Assembly: GCF_022458985.1 (NCBI RefSeq)
Contig: NC_061771.1
Span: 30,244,322 to 30,308,321 of the forward strand
Direction of reading: 5' to 3'
Length of the DNA stretch: 64,000 bases
Origin: Mugil cephalus
Taxonomy: Eukaryota; Chordata; Actinopteri; Mugiliformes; Mugilidae
Shown here: positions 26,371-37,930 of the stretch, one piece after another
Layout of the letters: each line of letters opens with the position of its first letter
How positions within the stretch are numbered: the first letter of the stretch is position 1
Notes under the pieces: model-generated
The model's input: the letters and a program-made list of their open reading frames with translations, nothing else
What the model was told of the DNA's origin: nothing
Database searches by the model: none
Translations under genes and position numbers: made by a program

Positions 26371-27600
26371 TTTTCAGTTTTTCTTTCTGACTCAGCAGCA
26401 GTCGACCAATCAGCTGCCTCCATGTCCAGTGATCAGCTGATCAGAGACCCGGTGTCCCGTGGAGGACGAGGACGAGGACATGTTGACGACTGGTGGGGTC
26501 ATGTGACCTGAGTCAGGCAGAACCACAGAAGAAGAGAGGCTGAGCTCTGCAGAGCTTCTAGTGAATAATTCATCACTGATGAAAATTTAAAGACGCTGCA
26601 GCAGAGCTCTTTAAGACCTGCTGACGCTGGAGAAAAAACAGCTGACGCCTTCTACTGCCGCTCTGACCTCTGACCTCTGACCCCTCAGAGACAGGTAAAC
26701 AGGAAGTGATGTCAGCAGAAAGAACAGTGTCTCCTGTGATCAGTCTTGAGCGCCTCCTGCTGGTTAAACACTGTATTTCAACCTCTTGGATGCACTATCC
26801 ATTACCAGGTTTGTGTTTTAAATTATTTTATATATTTTTTTTCCAGTTGGTTTATTCTGTGTTACTTATTTTACCTGAGCACTGGGGACAAATAAAGTTT
26901 TCTGAATCTGAATCTGGGATGAACTTCTGATACTGCGGCACCCCCAAAATGATCAACATGCAACAGAAGATAATAAATATGTGTAAAATGTTAACATCTA
27001 CTAATTTAACTCGGCACGGAAAATCACGAATGACATAAATGCAGTCGATTGGCTGACGATAAACCTTTGATCCCTAAAGATAAATAAAGTACTAATCTAA
27101 TCTAATCTAATCTAATCTAATCTAATCTAATCTAATCTAAAATCACAGAGTCCTGGAAACATCAACCCAGAATCAGAACCAGGGACAGGACAGTGTTTGT
27201 TGACACCTATTGCCACATACAGGAATGTTCTGTGACGTGACCCATCACCGTGACTCTGGTGAAACCGGAGCTCAGAACCGAAATCTGAAGTTTAAATTTC
27301 CCATAGAGATCGATACTATAATTTCCCCCTTGTGCAGAGGTTTGCACGTTTTTATATAAGTATTATTATTTATTTCCAAGACTTCCGGTTTCCTGATTTT
27401 GTGCTTTAATTTATTCCTTGTCAATTATTTTCCCTTAAATGTATGCCACGTTAACACAATGAATGTGAAATTGCCATTTTTTGTTATGTGCCAAGATTAA
27501 TGTAAAAAAAAAAAAAAAAAAAAAAAACGGAAAAGAAGTTCTAAAAAAAAAAAAGATGACGTCTTCGTCGCCCTGTAGACTCTTATTTTGAAACGCCGTT
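26371..27600. other. Intergenic with LINE/SINE tails
   Basis: 26800-26925 ends in ggggacaaataaagttttctgaatc-type sequence, and 27040-27138 ends in a ten-unit TAATC run; both look like 3' ends of retroposons. Poly(A) runs at 27506-27530 and 27541-27554. No gene seen. Confidence 0.5.
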
Positions 27601-27706
27601 GACCGGAAACAGAGAATAAGAAGAAGGAACCTTACCGTTGTTGTTGTTGTTGTTGTTGACGACGACAGTACAGACTCACCTGGCGGACAGGTGCGACCCG
27701 AACACG
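27600..27706 (+). other. Possible non-coding first exon of the SOUL-family gene
   Basis: A strong donor, AACACG|GTAAGA, lies at 27706/27707 in GC-rich sequence. The next acceptor is TCTCTGCAG at 28368, starting the exon with the start codon. A 5' UTR exon is therefore plausible but inferred only from these signals. Confidence 0.4.
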
Positions 27707-27779
27707 GTAAGACAGCTTCCTGCGGGCCGAACCCACGGGCTCCCGGTTCTGACCGAGCGGTTTCGGTCCCGGAGGCGTG

Positions 27780-27965
27780 CTAAACATGCTGACGGTGGTA
27801 ACGATGGTAACTGTGCTAACGTTGCTAACGGTGGTAGCGATGGTAACGGTGGTAACGTTGGTAACGGTGGTTAAGGTGGTAAAGGTTCTAACATTGGTAC
27901 CGGTACTAACGGTAGTAACCATGGTAACGGTGCTAACGGTGCTGACGTTGGTAGCCCAGAACGGC
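27780..27965. repeat. Short array, unit ggtaacggtggtaacgttgg
   Basis: About 18-20 nine-base units (gctaacggt/ggtaacgat/ggtaacgtt) in the presumed first intron of the SOUL gene, about 75 nt after its likely donor. Confidence 0.85.
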
Positions 27966-28436
27966 TACCACTGTTAGCACAGTCAGTACCGTGCTAAGTG
28001 CAGCCGGTCCGGTTCCGTCCCGGGTCCACTGCGGTCGGTGTAGTCCGCCTGGAACCTCTGACGTGTGTAGAACCAACCTGTGACGGGTCCGAGTGGGTCG
28101 GTAGGCTGTCTGGACCGGGTCCCCGGTGACCTACTTTCACTCCTGGGCGAACGTGAACCGGCTGACCCGGGACAGGTTCGGTGATCGATTAACTGAACTG
28201 ATCAGTATCGACCCGAACGGGTCACGTGTTTATTCACTGACTATAAACAAAGGCTTAGCAAAACAAGACCCGAGTTTAGTTTTACCGGAAGTGTGACACC
28301 ATTTAAAACTGAAATCACCTGTCTGCCCCACCTGTCTGTCTCTGTCTCACCTGTCTCTGTCTCTGCAGGAACAAACCAAGCTGCTGTTTGCGGGTCAGAG
28401 GTCAGAGGTCGGAGGTCTAAGGTCGTCTGCAGCATC

Positions 28437-31196
28437 ATGGCTCTGATCTCCCTAGAAGACCTTGAGGGATTGGACGAGGAGCAGCTGGACGATGACATCA
28501 CAGACAACCCTGAACCAATGGATGAGGAGGAGAGAGACCGGCTGCTGGCCCACTGGCAGGCTGTGGCCAGCACCCACCAGGTGTCAGTCCCCCCAGGTGA
28601 GGGGGCGGGGTTACGTAGCCTGAATGGCGAGATAAACCCTCTGATGTTATTTTTTAATAATATAAACAGAAAATGTAATTAGAGCAGAGAGTAAAAAACA
28701 AAAAACAACAAAAAAAAATGATGTTTTTCTATGGGGTTGGAAAGGCCACGCGATGCATTGTGGGTCACAAGCGCCATTTTTAGGGTCAAAGACTGTTTGT
28801 TCACATTGGTGCTCCATTCACAGATCTGCCACTTTTAAGGAACGCCGGTAAATGTAACGGAGCAGCAGGCTGAAGCGTTCAGGCCGTTAGTCGCGTCGGT
28901 AACGGCAGAATGTCCCGGTACGTTCGGCTCACGGTAACACCAACAGCAGCTAGTGTTTTTCGGCACCATTTCACCAAAGCTTCACCCCGGAGTCGCCGCC
29001 GCCGTTTTTTTTTCCGGGATTGGAGTCTGAAACCGTTAAGAGCGACTCCTTTGCACGGTTTTATATCACTAACATTACAACAACAAGGACAACAACAAAA
29101 AAAAAACCACACGCTTCTTTTCCCGTTGGTGACCGCTGACCACTTCCTGTGTTACAGAGATGACAGGACCCATCCAGGAAATGACCCGCAACAGCCAGCA
29201 GAGGGAGGCGCTCCCCTACACCTCCATCTCCTGCCACGAGAAGGTAAACGCCACCCACCACACACACGGGTTGTGTTCAAGTGTCGGTGCCCGACCAGTC
29301 ACTGTCTCCCCCCCTACTCCCTCCCTCCCTCCCTCCCTGCATCAGATGGGGGAGGTTGTGTTCGAGGAGCGTCAGTACGCGGCCGGCCACTGGGCCTGTG
29401 TGACGCAGAGTGAAGCGCTGTACGAACAGAGCATCTCCAAAGGGTTCATGAAGCTGATGCGTTTCATCTGTAAAGAGAACTCCGCAGGTATTCACCCAAA
29501 TCAATAACGTTCTGATGTCGCACTGACAAATATTTGTTCTGATGCACATAAAAGCGTCAGCTCTCCTCTCAGACTCTGTCACCACCTTCAGATCCCAGCT
29601 TAGAGTTTCATCTGCCGTCATTTCCACATATGCTTCACAAATACGTATGTGTTTCATTTTCATTGTGTTTTGTTGAAACAGCTTTGTACAGTGACCTTAA
29701 ATGTCCAATTCCCAGGTGGCAAACATACGGCCCGTGGGCCAAAAGCGGCCTGCTAGAGGCTCTAATTTGGCCGGCAGCCTGAATTTTGCCAAAGTTACAC
29801 AGAAGACTGTAGTTTTTCAATGAAAATAACTTCTGTCCCTAATTTGCAATCCACTGTTTCATTCAGAGAAGTGGACAGAACACAACACTGAGACCCAGGA
29901 CTAAACAGCAGACAGCAACAAACCCAAGGCATTTTTACTTTTTTTTAAAAGGGTTGTTTATTAACTGTGAACATTCTTCTAATTTACTTGTTCTTCTTCT
30001 TCTAAATCAAATGGAAAAAGTCTGGAGTTGTGGTTAGTTTTCGGTCAGAGTGTGGACCAGGGTGCTGATGGGGTGTCGATGGTGTGCAGGTCGGTACCTG
30101 GGGATGACGGTGCCGGTGCTCAGCAACATCCAGGTGACGGCGGACGGACACGCGTTCCACAAGGAGGTGGAGACGGCGTTCTACCTGCCGGCCCAGTTCC
30201 AGAACGACCCGCCCCGGTCCTTTGACCCGGACGTGTCCATCGTCCACAGAGGGCCCATCAACGTCGTCACCAGGTCACAAAACCTTCACCTTTGTCATCA
30301 CCGTCCCTGAAGGCAGCGTTTTTCGCCTGATCATCTGATTGGGCCCTAAAAAAAAAAAAAAGCCTCCACCTGGATTTAACTAATTAAATAACCAGGAGCA
30401 ATGATGCAATGAGCAGCTTCTCATTTCTTAAACAACCACGTGGAAAGACGCATCATGTGGTGATGGAGAAGATGTTTGTCTGTTTGAGAAGTTTCAAATT
30501 ATTGGCTTAGAAAATATCTAAGGAGACTAAAGTAGAAACTACTAAAACTAGGTTAAAAACCGTCCGACGCTGCATTATTAAAAACTGGAAGGATGGTGAG
30601 GAACCATCGTCTTCCAGGAAGAAATGTGGTCGGAAAAAAACTCCCTGATTAAATGTTTGAAATCAAATGGATAGAAAACCAACAGACGAACTGTTTAATA
30701 GTGAAAATGAGATAATTTCCACATGAACAATGTGAAGGGAACTGAAGGGACTGAACAGCTGTGTAAAGAAAACCACTAATCAGTGAATAAAACCGGGGAA
30801 AAGGCTCTGGAGACACGGAAGAAGGTCGTGTGGTCTTGGACGAATGCGTCCAACCAAATATTAGAATGAAGCCTTTTCTCTCTTTTTTTTGGCCCGTCTG
30901 TTTATAATCGAACTCTTCGATCTGCATCAGCCAATAGAAACTGATCAGCTGCTTCGCTAATGTTGTGATGTCACTAATCCCTGCGTCGTGTGACTGACAC
31001 TGCTCTCTGATCGGCCGTCAGGGTGTTCTTCGGGACGACCACCGAGGAGACGGTGTCCCATCAGGTCCGTCTTCTGTGGGAGATGCTTGGCGCGAGGGAA
31101 GACCTCCACAGAGAGCGCTACCTGGTGGCCGTGTACGAGAACCCCGGCGTGCCGCGGCGCCGCAACGAGATCTGGTTCATCCGCCGCGACGCATAG
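28437..31196 (+). CDS. SOUL/HEBP heme-binding family protein
   Basis: Five coding exons: 28437-28596 (exon starts at 28369), 29158-29243, 29346-29487, 30090-30273 and 31022-31196. Phases agree and give 248 residues. Residues 1-50 are an acidic leader (MALISLEDLEGLDEEQLDDD). The SOUL domain follows: VVFEERQYAAGHWACV, then GFMKLMRFICKEN, GMTVPV, FYLPAQFQNDPPRSFDPDV, VFFGTTTEETV, YLVAVYENPG and NEIWFIRR. The family (HEBP1, HEBP2) binds heme or porphyrin through a hydrophobic groove. The layout resembles the zebrafish soul3 type from memory; I am not sure enough to assign the symbol. The acidic leader is extra relative to HEBP1/2. The 3' UTR ends near the AATAAA at 31679, convergent with eif4a3. 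Intron 4 holds a Tc1-like fragment. Confidence 0.88.
29705..29815. mobile_element. hAT-like element fragment
   Basis: Reads ggcaaacatacggcccgtgg, then gccaaaagcggcc and ctaatttggccgg, an end segment common to teleost hAT-like elements. In intron 3 of the SOUL gene. Confidence 0.45.
30343..30880 (+). mobile_element. Tc1-like transposon fragment, family B copy 2
   Basis: In intron 4 of the SOUL gene. Shares with 5370-6310 the block aatgatgcaatgagcagctt through cgtcttccaggaagaaatgtgg. The central and 3' transposase region is deleted or scrambled. Confidence 0.78.
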
Positions 31197-31678
31197 ACTC
31201 ACCGCATCACGTCTCGCCTCCTCCTCCTCCACCACCACCACCACCTACTGGTTGTCCATTCACACACTTCCTGTCTCAAACTGGCCAATCAGTGCAGGCG
31301 GCGCCAAGCCCCGCCCCCATCCAGTCACAGGACCCGTTGGTGTCGAGGGAAGGTGTCCTGGTTGGTCGGTTTGTCCATGTCCTCGTTGATCCTACGTGTG
31401 TGTGTGTGTGTACGTGTCATTATGCACACGCCCATCTGAGGCTCCACCCCCTTCCCTGGTCAGCACGCAGCGTCAATCAGTCAAGATGGCGGCGCAGAGG
31501 CGGAGGCGGAGCCTCCACCTCAGGTCACCACAACCGGATGGTGATTGTCAGCCATCTTGGAAGTGATCTAATCATGTTTTTAGATTCTTTTTTTTTTTTC
31601 CTGCTGCATTTGATTTGTTGACCAGTGACTCTCTTCAGATGAAAGTCTTGTGTTATTTTTCCTTCTGTTTATCCGAGA

Positions 31679-31684
31679 AATAAA
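31679..31684 (+). terminator. Poly(A) signal of the SOUL-family gene
   Basis: AATAAA about 480 nt after the stop codon, facing the eif4a3 signal less than 100 nt away. Confidence 0.7.
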
Positions 31685-31776
31685 ATCCTATTTAAAGATA
31701 CATCATCTCTGATTAATTAATGAACTTAGCTGAAGGATTAATCAACCTGAGTCTCATTTCTTCAAACCAAAACATC

Positions 31777-31782
31777 TTTATT
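31777..31782 (-). terminator. Poly(A) signal of eif4a3
   Basis: AATAAA on the minus strand, about 120 nt after the eif4a3 stop at 31903. Confidence 0.7.
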
Positions 31783-31902
31783 TACAAAAACAAAGCTGAC
31801 GGTCAACTCTCCAACGTCAAATTAAGAAAAAAAAAAAAACACTAAAAACAACAGGAAGAAAGGGGCGGGGCTTCTGTGTGATGTCATCCAGGTCAGATCG
31901 GA

Positions 31903-34900
31903 TCAGATCAGATCAGCCACTGCAGAGAGAAAACAAACATCACAGGTCAGAGACTAACATTAAGCTAACGGTAGCTAATATGGCGCTTCCGTACAGGTTC
32001 CATGTCCTGTCTCTCTACGGCCTGTCTCTGTCTCCTGTACTTCCTGTCTCTGGCTCCTGTACTTCCTGTCTCTGAATCCTGTACTTCCTGTCTCTGAATC
32101 CTGTACTTCCTGTCTCTGACTCCTGCACTTCCTGTCTAACATGGTGTTTCCGTACAGGTTTCTCTGGTTCCTGTCTCTAGGGCCTGTCTCTGTCTCCTGC
32201 ACTTCCTATCTCTGACTCCTGCACTTCCTGTCTCTGGCTCCTGCACTTCCTGTCTCATGTACTCCGTCGGTTCTTCTCTGTTCCTGTCTCTGGCCTGCCT
32301 TCTGTCTACATGTGTTTCCGTACAGGTTTCTCTGGTTCCTGTCTCTAGGGCCTGTCTCTGTCTCCTGCACTTCCTATCTCTGACTCCTGCACTTCCTGTC
32401 TCTGGCTCCTGCACTTCCTGTCTCATGTACTCCCTGTCTCTGTCTCCTGTACTTCCTGTCTCTGGCTCCTGCACTTCCTGTCTAACATGGTGTTTCCGTA
32501 CAGGTTTCTCTGGTTCCTGTCTCTAGGGCTTGTCTCTGTCTCCTGCACTTCCTGTCTCATGCATTTCCTGTGTCTGACTCCTGCACTTCCTGTCTCTGTC
32601 TCCTGCACTTCCTGTCTCTGTCTCCTGCACTTCCTGTCTCTGGCTCCCGTCTCCGTACCGTTCATGGGCATCTCGTCGATCTGGGTGGAGTAGTACTGCT
32701 CGATGTCTCTCAGGATCCGAATGTCGTCGTTCTTCACAAAGTTGATGGCCACACCCTTACGGCCGTAGCGACCAGACCGACCAATCCTGGAGGAGGCGAG
32801 GGGTCGGAGGTCAGGTTACTGAACACCGGGCTGAGGGACTACTTCCTGCGTAGGGATACGTACCTGTGGATGTAGAGCTCTCTGTTGTTGGGCAGGTCAT
32901 AGTTGATGATCAGGGAAACCTGAGGGACGTCCAGACCACGAGCCCAGACGTCGGTGGAGATCAGAACGCGACTGAAGACACAGACACCGGCAGGTTTATC
33001 AATCAATCAATCAATCAATCAACAGACAAGTCATCAATCGGCGATCGACCAATCAGAGCGTTACCTGGCTCCCGATCTGAACTCCTTCATGATGGACTCC
33101 CTCTCTTTCTGCGGCATGTCTCCGTGCATCGACGACACCGTAAAGTTGGCCTCCCTCATCTTCTCCGTTAGCCAGTCCACCTGAAAAACAGCACACTCAG
33201 ACTACGCTTCCCACAATGCCGTGCTGACAGGACCCGTCAGAGTCAGGCCGTATAAAATGTTTAGTTTAGCATTTCTAGCAGCTGTGTTGTTTGCAAGTTT
33301 TTTAGTTGCTACCTTTAGCCCCTTTCAGACGTTATTTTTTTCTGTTAACTTTATCTTTTTATGTCTCAAAGTAAAACTCTACTCATTTGAGGATCATTAT
33401 CATAAAATTATTGGTCAGACTTTTCCACCTGCTGGATTTTGGTGTGTGCTGATTAGGAGCATTTTAAGAAAAGTACGAAAGCAAAGTGTCTTGTCTGACC
33501 TTCCTCTTGGTGTTGCAGAAGATGACGGCCTGTGTGATGGTCAGGGTGTCGTACAGGTCACACAGAGTGTCGAACTTCCACTCCTCTCTCTCCACGGCCA
33601 CGAAGAACTGCTTGATGCCCTCCAGAGTCAACTCATCACTGAGGGCGAGAGACATCCAGTCAGACAGAGGGAGGGGGAGAGGGAGGGGGAGGGAGAGGGA
33701 GGGGGGCGTCTCTCACCGTTTCACCAGGATCCGGATCGGGTCGGTCATGAACTTGTTGGTCATCTCGAGGATCTCATGAGGCAGGGTGGCGCTGATCAGA
33801 ACCACCTGAGTGGCCGGAGGCAGGTACCGGTACACGTCGTAGATCTGCTCTTTGAAGCCTGGACAGTAAGAGGGAACCACAACCACGTCAGTGACGACCA
33901 AGAACCACAAACAGAACCTCACGAACCACCTACACCAGACTCCATTCACAGTTTAGTCTATTCTAGACGATCAGACAGCTACAGGTGTCTTCAGGTGCGA
34001 CTCACCTTTGTTGAGCATCTCGTCGGCCTCGTCCAGAACCAGCATCTTGATGGCTCTCGTCCTCAGACTCCTGCGACGAATCATGTCTGAAGAAACACAA
34101 CCACACACACTCCAGTGAACATCACGTTCCGAGCAGACGACCAATCAGATATCACCTGAAGCCCGCCTCCCGCCAGGGGGAGGAGTCAGTCACCGGGCGT
34201 TGTCGTGACAACCCACCAAACACTCGTCCAGGTGTGCCGGACACCACGTGCTGGCCGTAGTCCAGTTTGCGGATGTCCTCTCCAACGTTGGTTCCTCCGA
34301 TGCAGGCGTGACACTGGACGTTCATGTAGTCTCCCAGAGCCAGCAGCACCTGGGCACAGACGACCAATCAGAAACAGGCCGCGCATGGTGGCGATGCTAA
34401 TGGAAATGCCAGTACAGGTACTAATGGTGACACTAATGTACAGACCAGTGGCAATGCTAATGGCGATGCTAATGGACAGACCAGTAGCGATGCTAATGGT
34501 GATGCTAATGTACAGACCAGTAGTGATGCTAATGGTGATGCTAATGTACAGACCAGTAGTGATGCTAATGGACAGACCAGTACAGGTACTAATGGTGACA
34601 CTAATGTACAGACCAGTAGTGATGCTAATGGTGATGCTAGTGGACAGACCAGTGGCAATGCTAATGGTGATGCTAATGGACAGACCAGTAGTGATGCTAA
34701 TGGACAGTCCAGTCGTGATGCTAATGGTGATGCTAATGAACAGACCAGTAGTGATGCTAATGGACAGACCAGTAGTGATGCTAGTGGACAGACCAGTAGT
34801 GATGCTAATGGTGATGCTAATGTACAGACCAGTAGTGATGCTAATGGTGATGCTAATGGATAGACCAGTGGTGATGCTAATGGTGATGGTAATGGATAGA

Positions 34901-37733
34901 CCAGTGGCAATGCTAATGGACAGACCAGTGGCAATGCTAATGGTGATGCTAATGTACAGACCAGAAGTGATGCTAGTGGTGATGCTAGTGGACAGACCAG
35001 TAGTGATGCTAATGGACAGACCAGTGGCAATGCCAATGGTGATGCTAATGGATAGACCAGTGGCAATGCTAATGGTGATGCTAATGAACAGACCAGTAGT
35101 GATGCTAATGGACAGACCAGTAGTGATGCTAGTGGACAGACCAGTAGTGATGCTAATGGTGATGCTAATGTACAGACCAGTAGTGATGCTAATGGTGATG
35201 CTAATGGATAGACCAGTGGCAATGCTAATGGTGATGCTAATGTACAGACCAGTAGTGATGCTAATGGTGATGGTAATGGATAGACCAGTGGCAATGCTAA
35301 TGGACAGACCAGTGGCAATGCTAATGGTGATGCTAATGTACAGACCAGAAGTGATGCTAGTGGTGATGCTAGTGGACAGACCAGTAGTGATGCTAATGGA
35401 CAGACCAGTGGCAATGCCAATGGTGATGCTAATGTACAGACCAGAAGTGATGCTAATGGTGATGCTAATGGACAGACCAGTAGTGATGCTAATGGACAGA
35501 CCAGTGGTGATAAGAGTGGTGATGCTAACTGTGATGCTACCTTCTGAATCTGTCCGGCCAGCTCTCTGGTTGGAGCGAGGATCAGCGCCTGGGTCTCCCT
35601 CACCTGCAGACAGGAAGCACATCACATATTACACACCTGTTCAGGCACAACGAGACAGATCCAACATGGCCGACACTGACCTGGATGTCCAGACACTGCA
35701 GCACCGACACACAGAAGGTGGCCGTCTTTCCTGTTCCGGACTGGGACCTGAATGTAGCACAGATCAGCTGTTAGACAAGAGGGGGGGTGGGGAGGGCAGA
35801 GGACAATCAGCTGATTTGAGACTTACTGAGCGATGACGTCTCTGCCTTTGATGATCTGTTTGATGGCTCTCTGCTGGATGGCCGACGGCTTCTCGAAGCC
35901 TGAAACGCAAAACGTGACCTTTGATTTGATTTTATATGACAGATATGTCAACAATAACAACAACATGGGAAAAGGAAGAGGAAAAAATAATGAAAAAGGC
36001 GGGTACAGTAGACAAAAAATATCTAATTTACAGATCCTGTAAATAATGTATATTTGTGGTGGGACTGAAGAAAAAGAAATCCAATAAATAATTGATCTCG
36101 GTGATTTTTAATCATAGATACTCACAAACAGGCTAATAACAGACCGCAGATCAATCAGACAATCCAGTAGAGATGCTAATGGTGATGCTAATGGAAAAAT
36201 CAGAGTTGATGCTAATCATGACGCTAATGGTGATGTAATGGACGGACCAGAGGCGATGCTAATGGTGCTGCTAATTAAAGACATCATTTGCTACCACGTT
36301 AATCCAGACGATCGTGCTCTTGAACACCTGATGAACTTTATCATCAATTACGCAAAATTCTTTATTCACAATCAAAAATTTGCTAATTCAGTATCTAAAT
36401 TCGCTCCTTTTTTACTTGAACTAAAGTCTCTGTTTAACTCTCTTTATTTGATCAATAATAAAAAAAGAGCAATAAATTACTGGACAATTATAAAAAAAAA
36501 ATTTTCCCCCAAAACCTCTGACCAACCCTCTATTAATGACTACTTTGTTTCTCTTTTTTACAAAATATTATTTTTATTTTATGTGTCTTGGCGTATTTTT
36601 CATCCTTGTACACATTTCTGACTTTATTTTATTTTCAAGCCTTATTATATAATTTACTCTATCACGTTACTGTCCCTTTGTGTTTGCCTGGTGCTGCTCC
36701 ACATAAATGTACCCTGTTGATTCTGTAAAATTTGTTCAATAAACTTTTTTTTTTAAAAAAAGAGTGGTGATGCTAATAGTGACGCTAATGGCGGTTTTAT
36801 AATAGATAACATGTCAGTGCTGCACACACTGAGGATGCTAATTAATAAAAATGTTTAAACAAATCTGATATTAGTTTATTTAACGTCTTCAAAAATCACC
36901 AACCGGTGAATGAAAACATCAACAGGCCAACTTTATGTCCCATCCATCAACCCAGATCTCCTCCGAGCTATGGCGCAACTGCGCACTAGCGTTAGTACAG
37001 GAGGCTAATGCTAACAAACATGATAAACTTTAGGGTTACCAGACGGCGAACAGCCCCCTTTTTTTTTGGTGTGACTTGTCCCCACGGCTAAAGCTGTCCC
37101 TGAAAATGTCCCCGATTTTAGCGAAAAAACAACATTTTTAACGGAATCCGCCGGATAAGAAGCGCTAGTAGTGAACATGTTGAGCACAGAGTAAAACTAT
37201 CATGGTAGCTCATTGGTAGCTATTAACAATACAGACATTACAGTTTAAATACGAATAAATATGTCAGAATTAATTAAACCGTAATTGTCCACGTTTCTTC
37301 ATTTCATCTTGATAACATCATTTTTTTTTATCTCCGAGCTGTAAATATACCCGGATTTCATTTCAGAAATCTGGTCACCTCAATAAACCCCCGACTTAAA
37401 AACACACCATATTCTTAACTCTAAACATGTTTATTTTTTAATCTTTATCTAATTATAGGACCAGGTTTCATGAAATTGATCCATTTAATGTCTCCAAAAG
37501 CTCTGCGGAGATGAACCGTTAGCATTAGCATCGTGTGCTAACTCCTCCACCACGGAGGCCGCTTGGATCCCCGGCCTACCGTAGGCGTAGATGCCGCGGA
37601 GCAGGTCCTCCCGGAGCCCCATGGTGTCGAACGTAGGGGTGACGTCCACCTCCTCGCTGGTCTCGAACTCCACCTTGGTCATGTCCTCCTCCTTCAGGAG
37701 CCTCTTCCTGCCCTGCGTCCCTCCAGCAGCCAT
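31903..37733 (-). CDS. eif4a3: eIF4A3, DEAD-box RNA helicase of the exon junction complex
   Basis: Twelve coding exons: 37580-37733, 35827-35899, 35681-35747, 35541-35603, 34217-34349, 34006-34086, 33717-33858, 33500-33638, 33065-33180, 32864-32971, 32659-32786 and 31903-31919. They total 1221 nt, 406 residues, with all phases consistent. Helicase motifs in order: SQSGTGKT (Walker A), [21 protein letters not shown] (DEAD box), [18 protein letters not shown] and [11 protein letters not shown]. The C-terminus is VADLI, its last residues coming from a 17-nt coding exon. The protein clamps spliced mRNA in the exon junction complex with MAGOH, Y14 and CASC3 and is needed for nonsense-mediated decay. 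Introns 4 and 11 are almost wholly minisatellites; intron 1 contains an L1 tail. AGQIQK replaces the AVQIQK I recall in mammals. Confidence 0.97.
32010..32651. repeat. Minisatellite in eif4a3 intron 11, rich in ACAGGAAGT
   Basis: Units of about 23 bp (tgtctctgactcctgcacttcc) with a higher-order period near 172 bp, marked by ggtgtttccgtacaggtttc starting near 32150, 32315 and 32490. On the eif4a3 strand the array begins within about 10 nt of the exon 11 donor. The nonamer acttcctgt occurs about 15 times by eye. Confidence 0.92.
34376..35540. repeat. 12/24-bp minisatellite filling eif4a3 intron 4
   Basis: About 95 units of 12 bp in two forms, gatgctaatggt and the pair gatgctaatg-gacagaccagtagt, with occasional three-unit variants. 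It starts at the first bases of the intron on the gene strand (GTAGCATCACAGTTAGCATC) and ends about 25 nt before exon 5. Open in several frames on both strands. Confidence 0.95.
36160..36272. repeat. Outlying copies of the eif4a3 intron 4 unit (left part)
   Basis: About eight gatgctaatgg-type units in eif4a3 intron 1. They appear to be continued at 36762-36800 after an inserted LINE end. Confidence 0.8.
36273..36765 (+). mobile_element. 5'-truncated L1-type LINE, 3' end with poly(A)
   Basis: A reading frame from about 36250 to 36621 encodes sequence typical of the L1 ORF2 C-terminus ([20 protein letters not shown], then [17 protein letters not shown]). A 3' UTR, AATAAA at about 36739 and an A-rich tail follow. 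The frame is intact over this part, so the insertion is probably young. It lies in eif4a3 intron 1, antisense to the gene, and interrupts a minisatellite. Confidence 0.75.
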
Positions 37734-37930
37734 CTTTCTCGAAGATTTTAATTTCGGACGACGACTCGAAACTTTCCGCGCGCCGCTCGGTACAGCTGCT
37801 AACTGCTAAACGCTAGCAACGGGAGAAGAAAGACCGCCGCATGTGTCGCGCGGGTGACGTCAGCAGCCGGCGACGAGACGCGGGGCGTCATAACATACGG
37901 GCACTGGGTGTGGTTTGTCCGGTTTGTAGC
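37734..37930 (-). promoter_or_regulatory. eif4a3 5' UTR and promoter
   Basis: GC- and CpG-rich sequence directly upstream of the eif4a3 start codon. No TATA box seen, as expected for a housekeeping gene. Confidence 0.55.

Noticed and set aside
33221-34090. Plus-strand open frame of 289 codons
   Set aside because: Shadow across eif4a3 exons 6-8 and their introns; no motif.
34205-35836. Plus-strand open frame of 543 codons
   Set aside because: Antisense to eif4a3 exons 3-5 and made of the 12-bp repeat; open only because the unit is a multiple of three.
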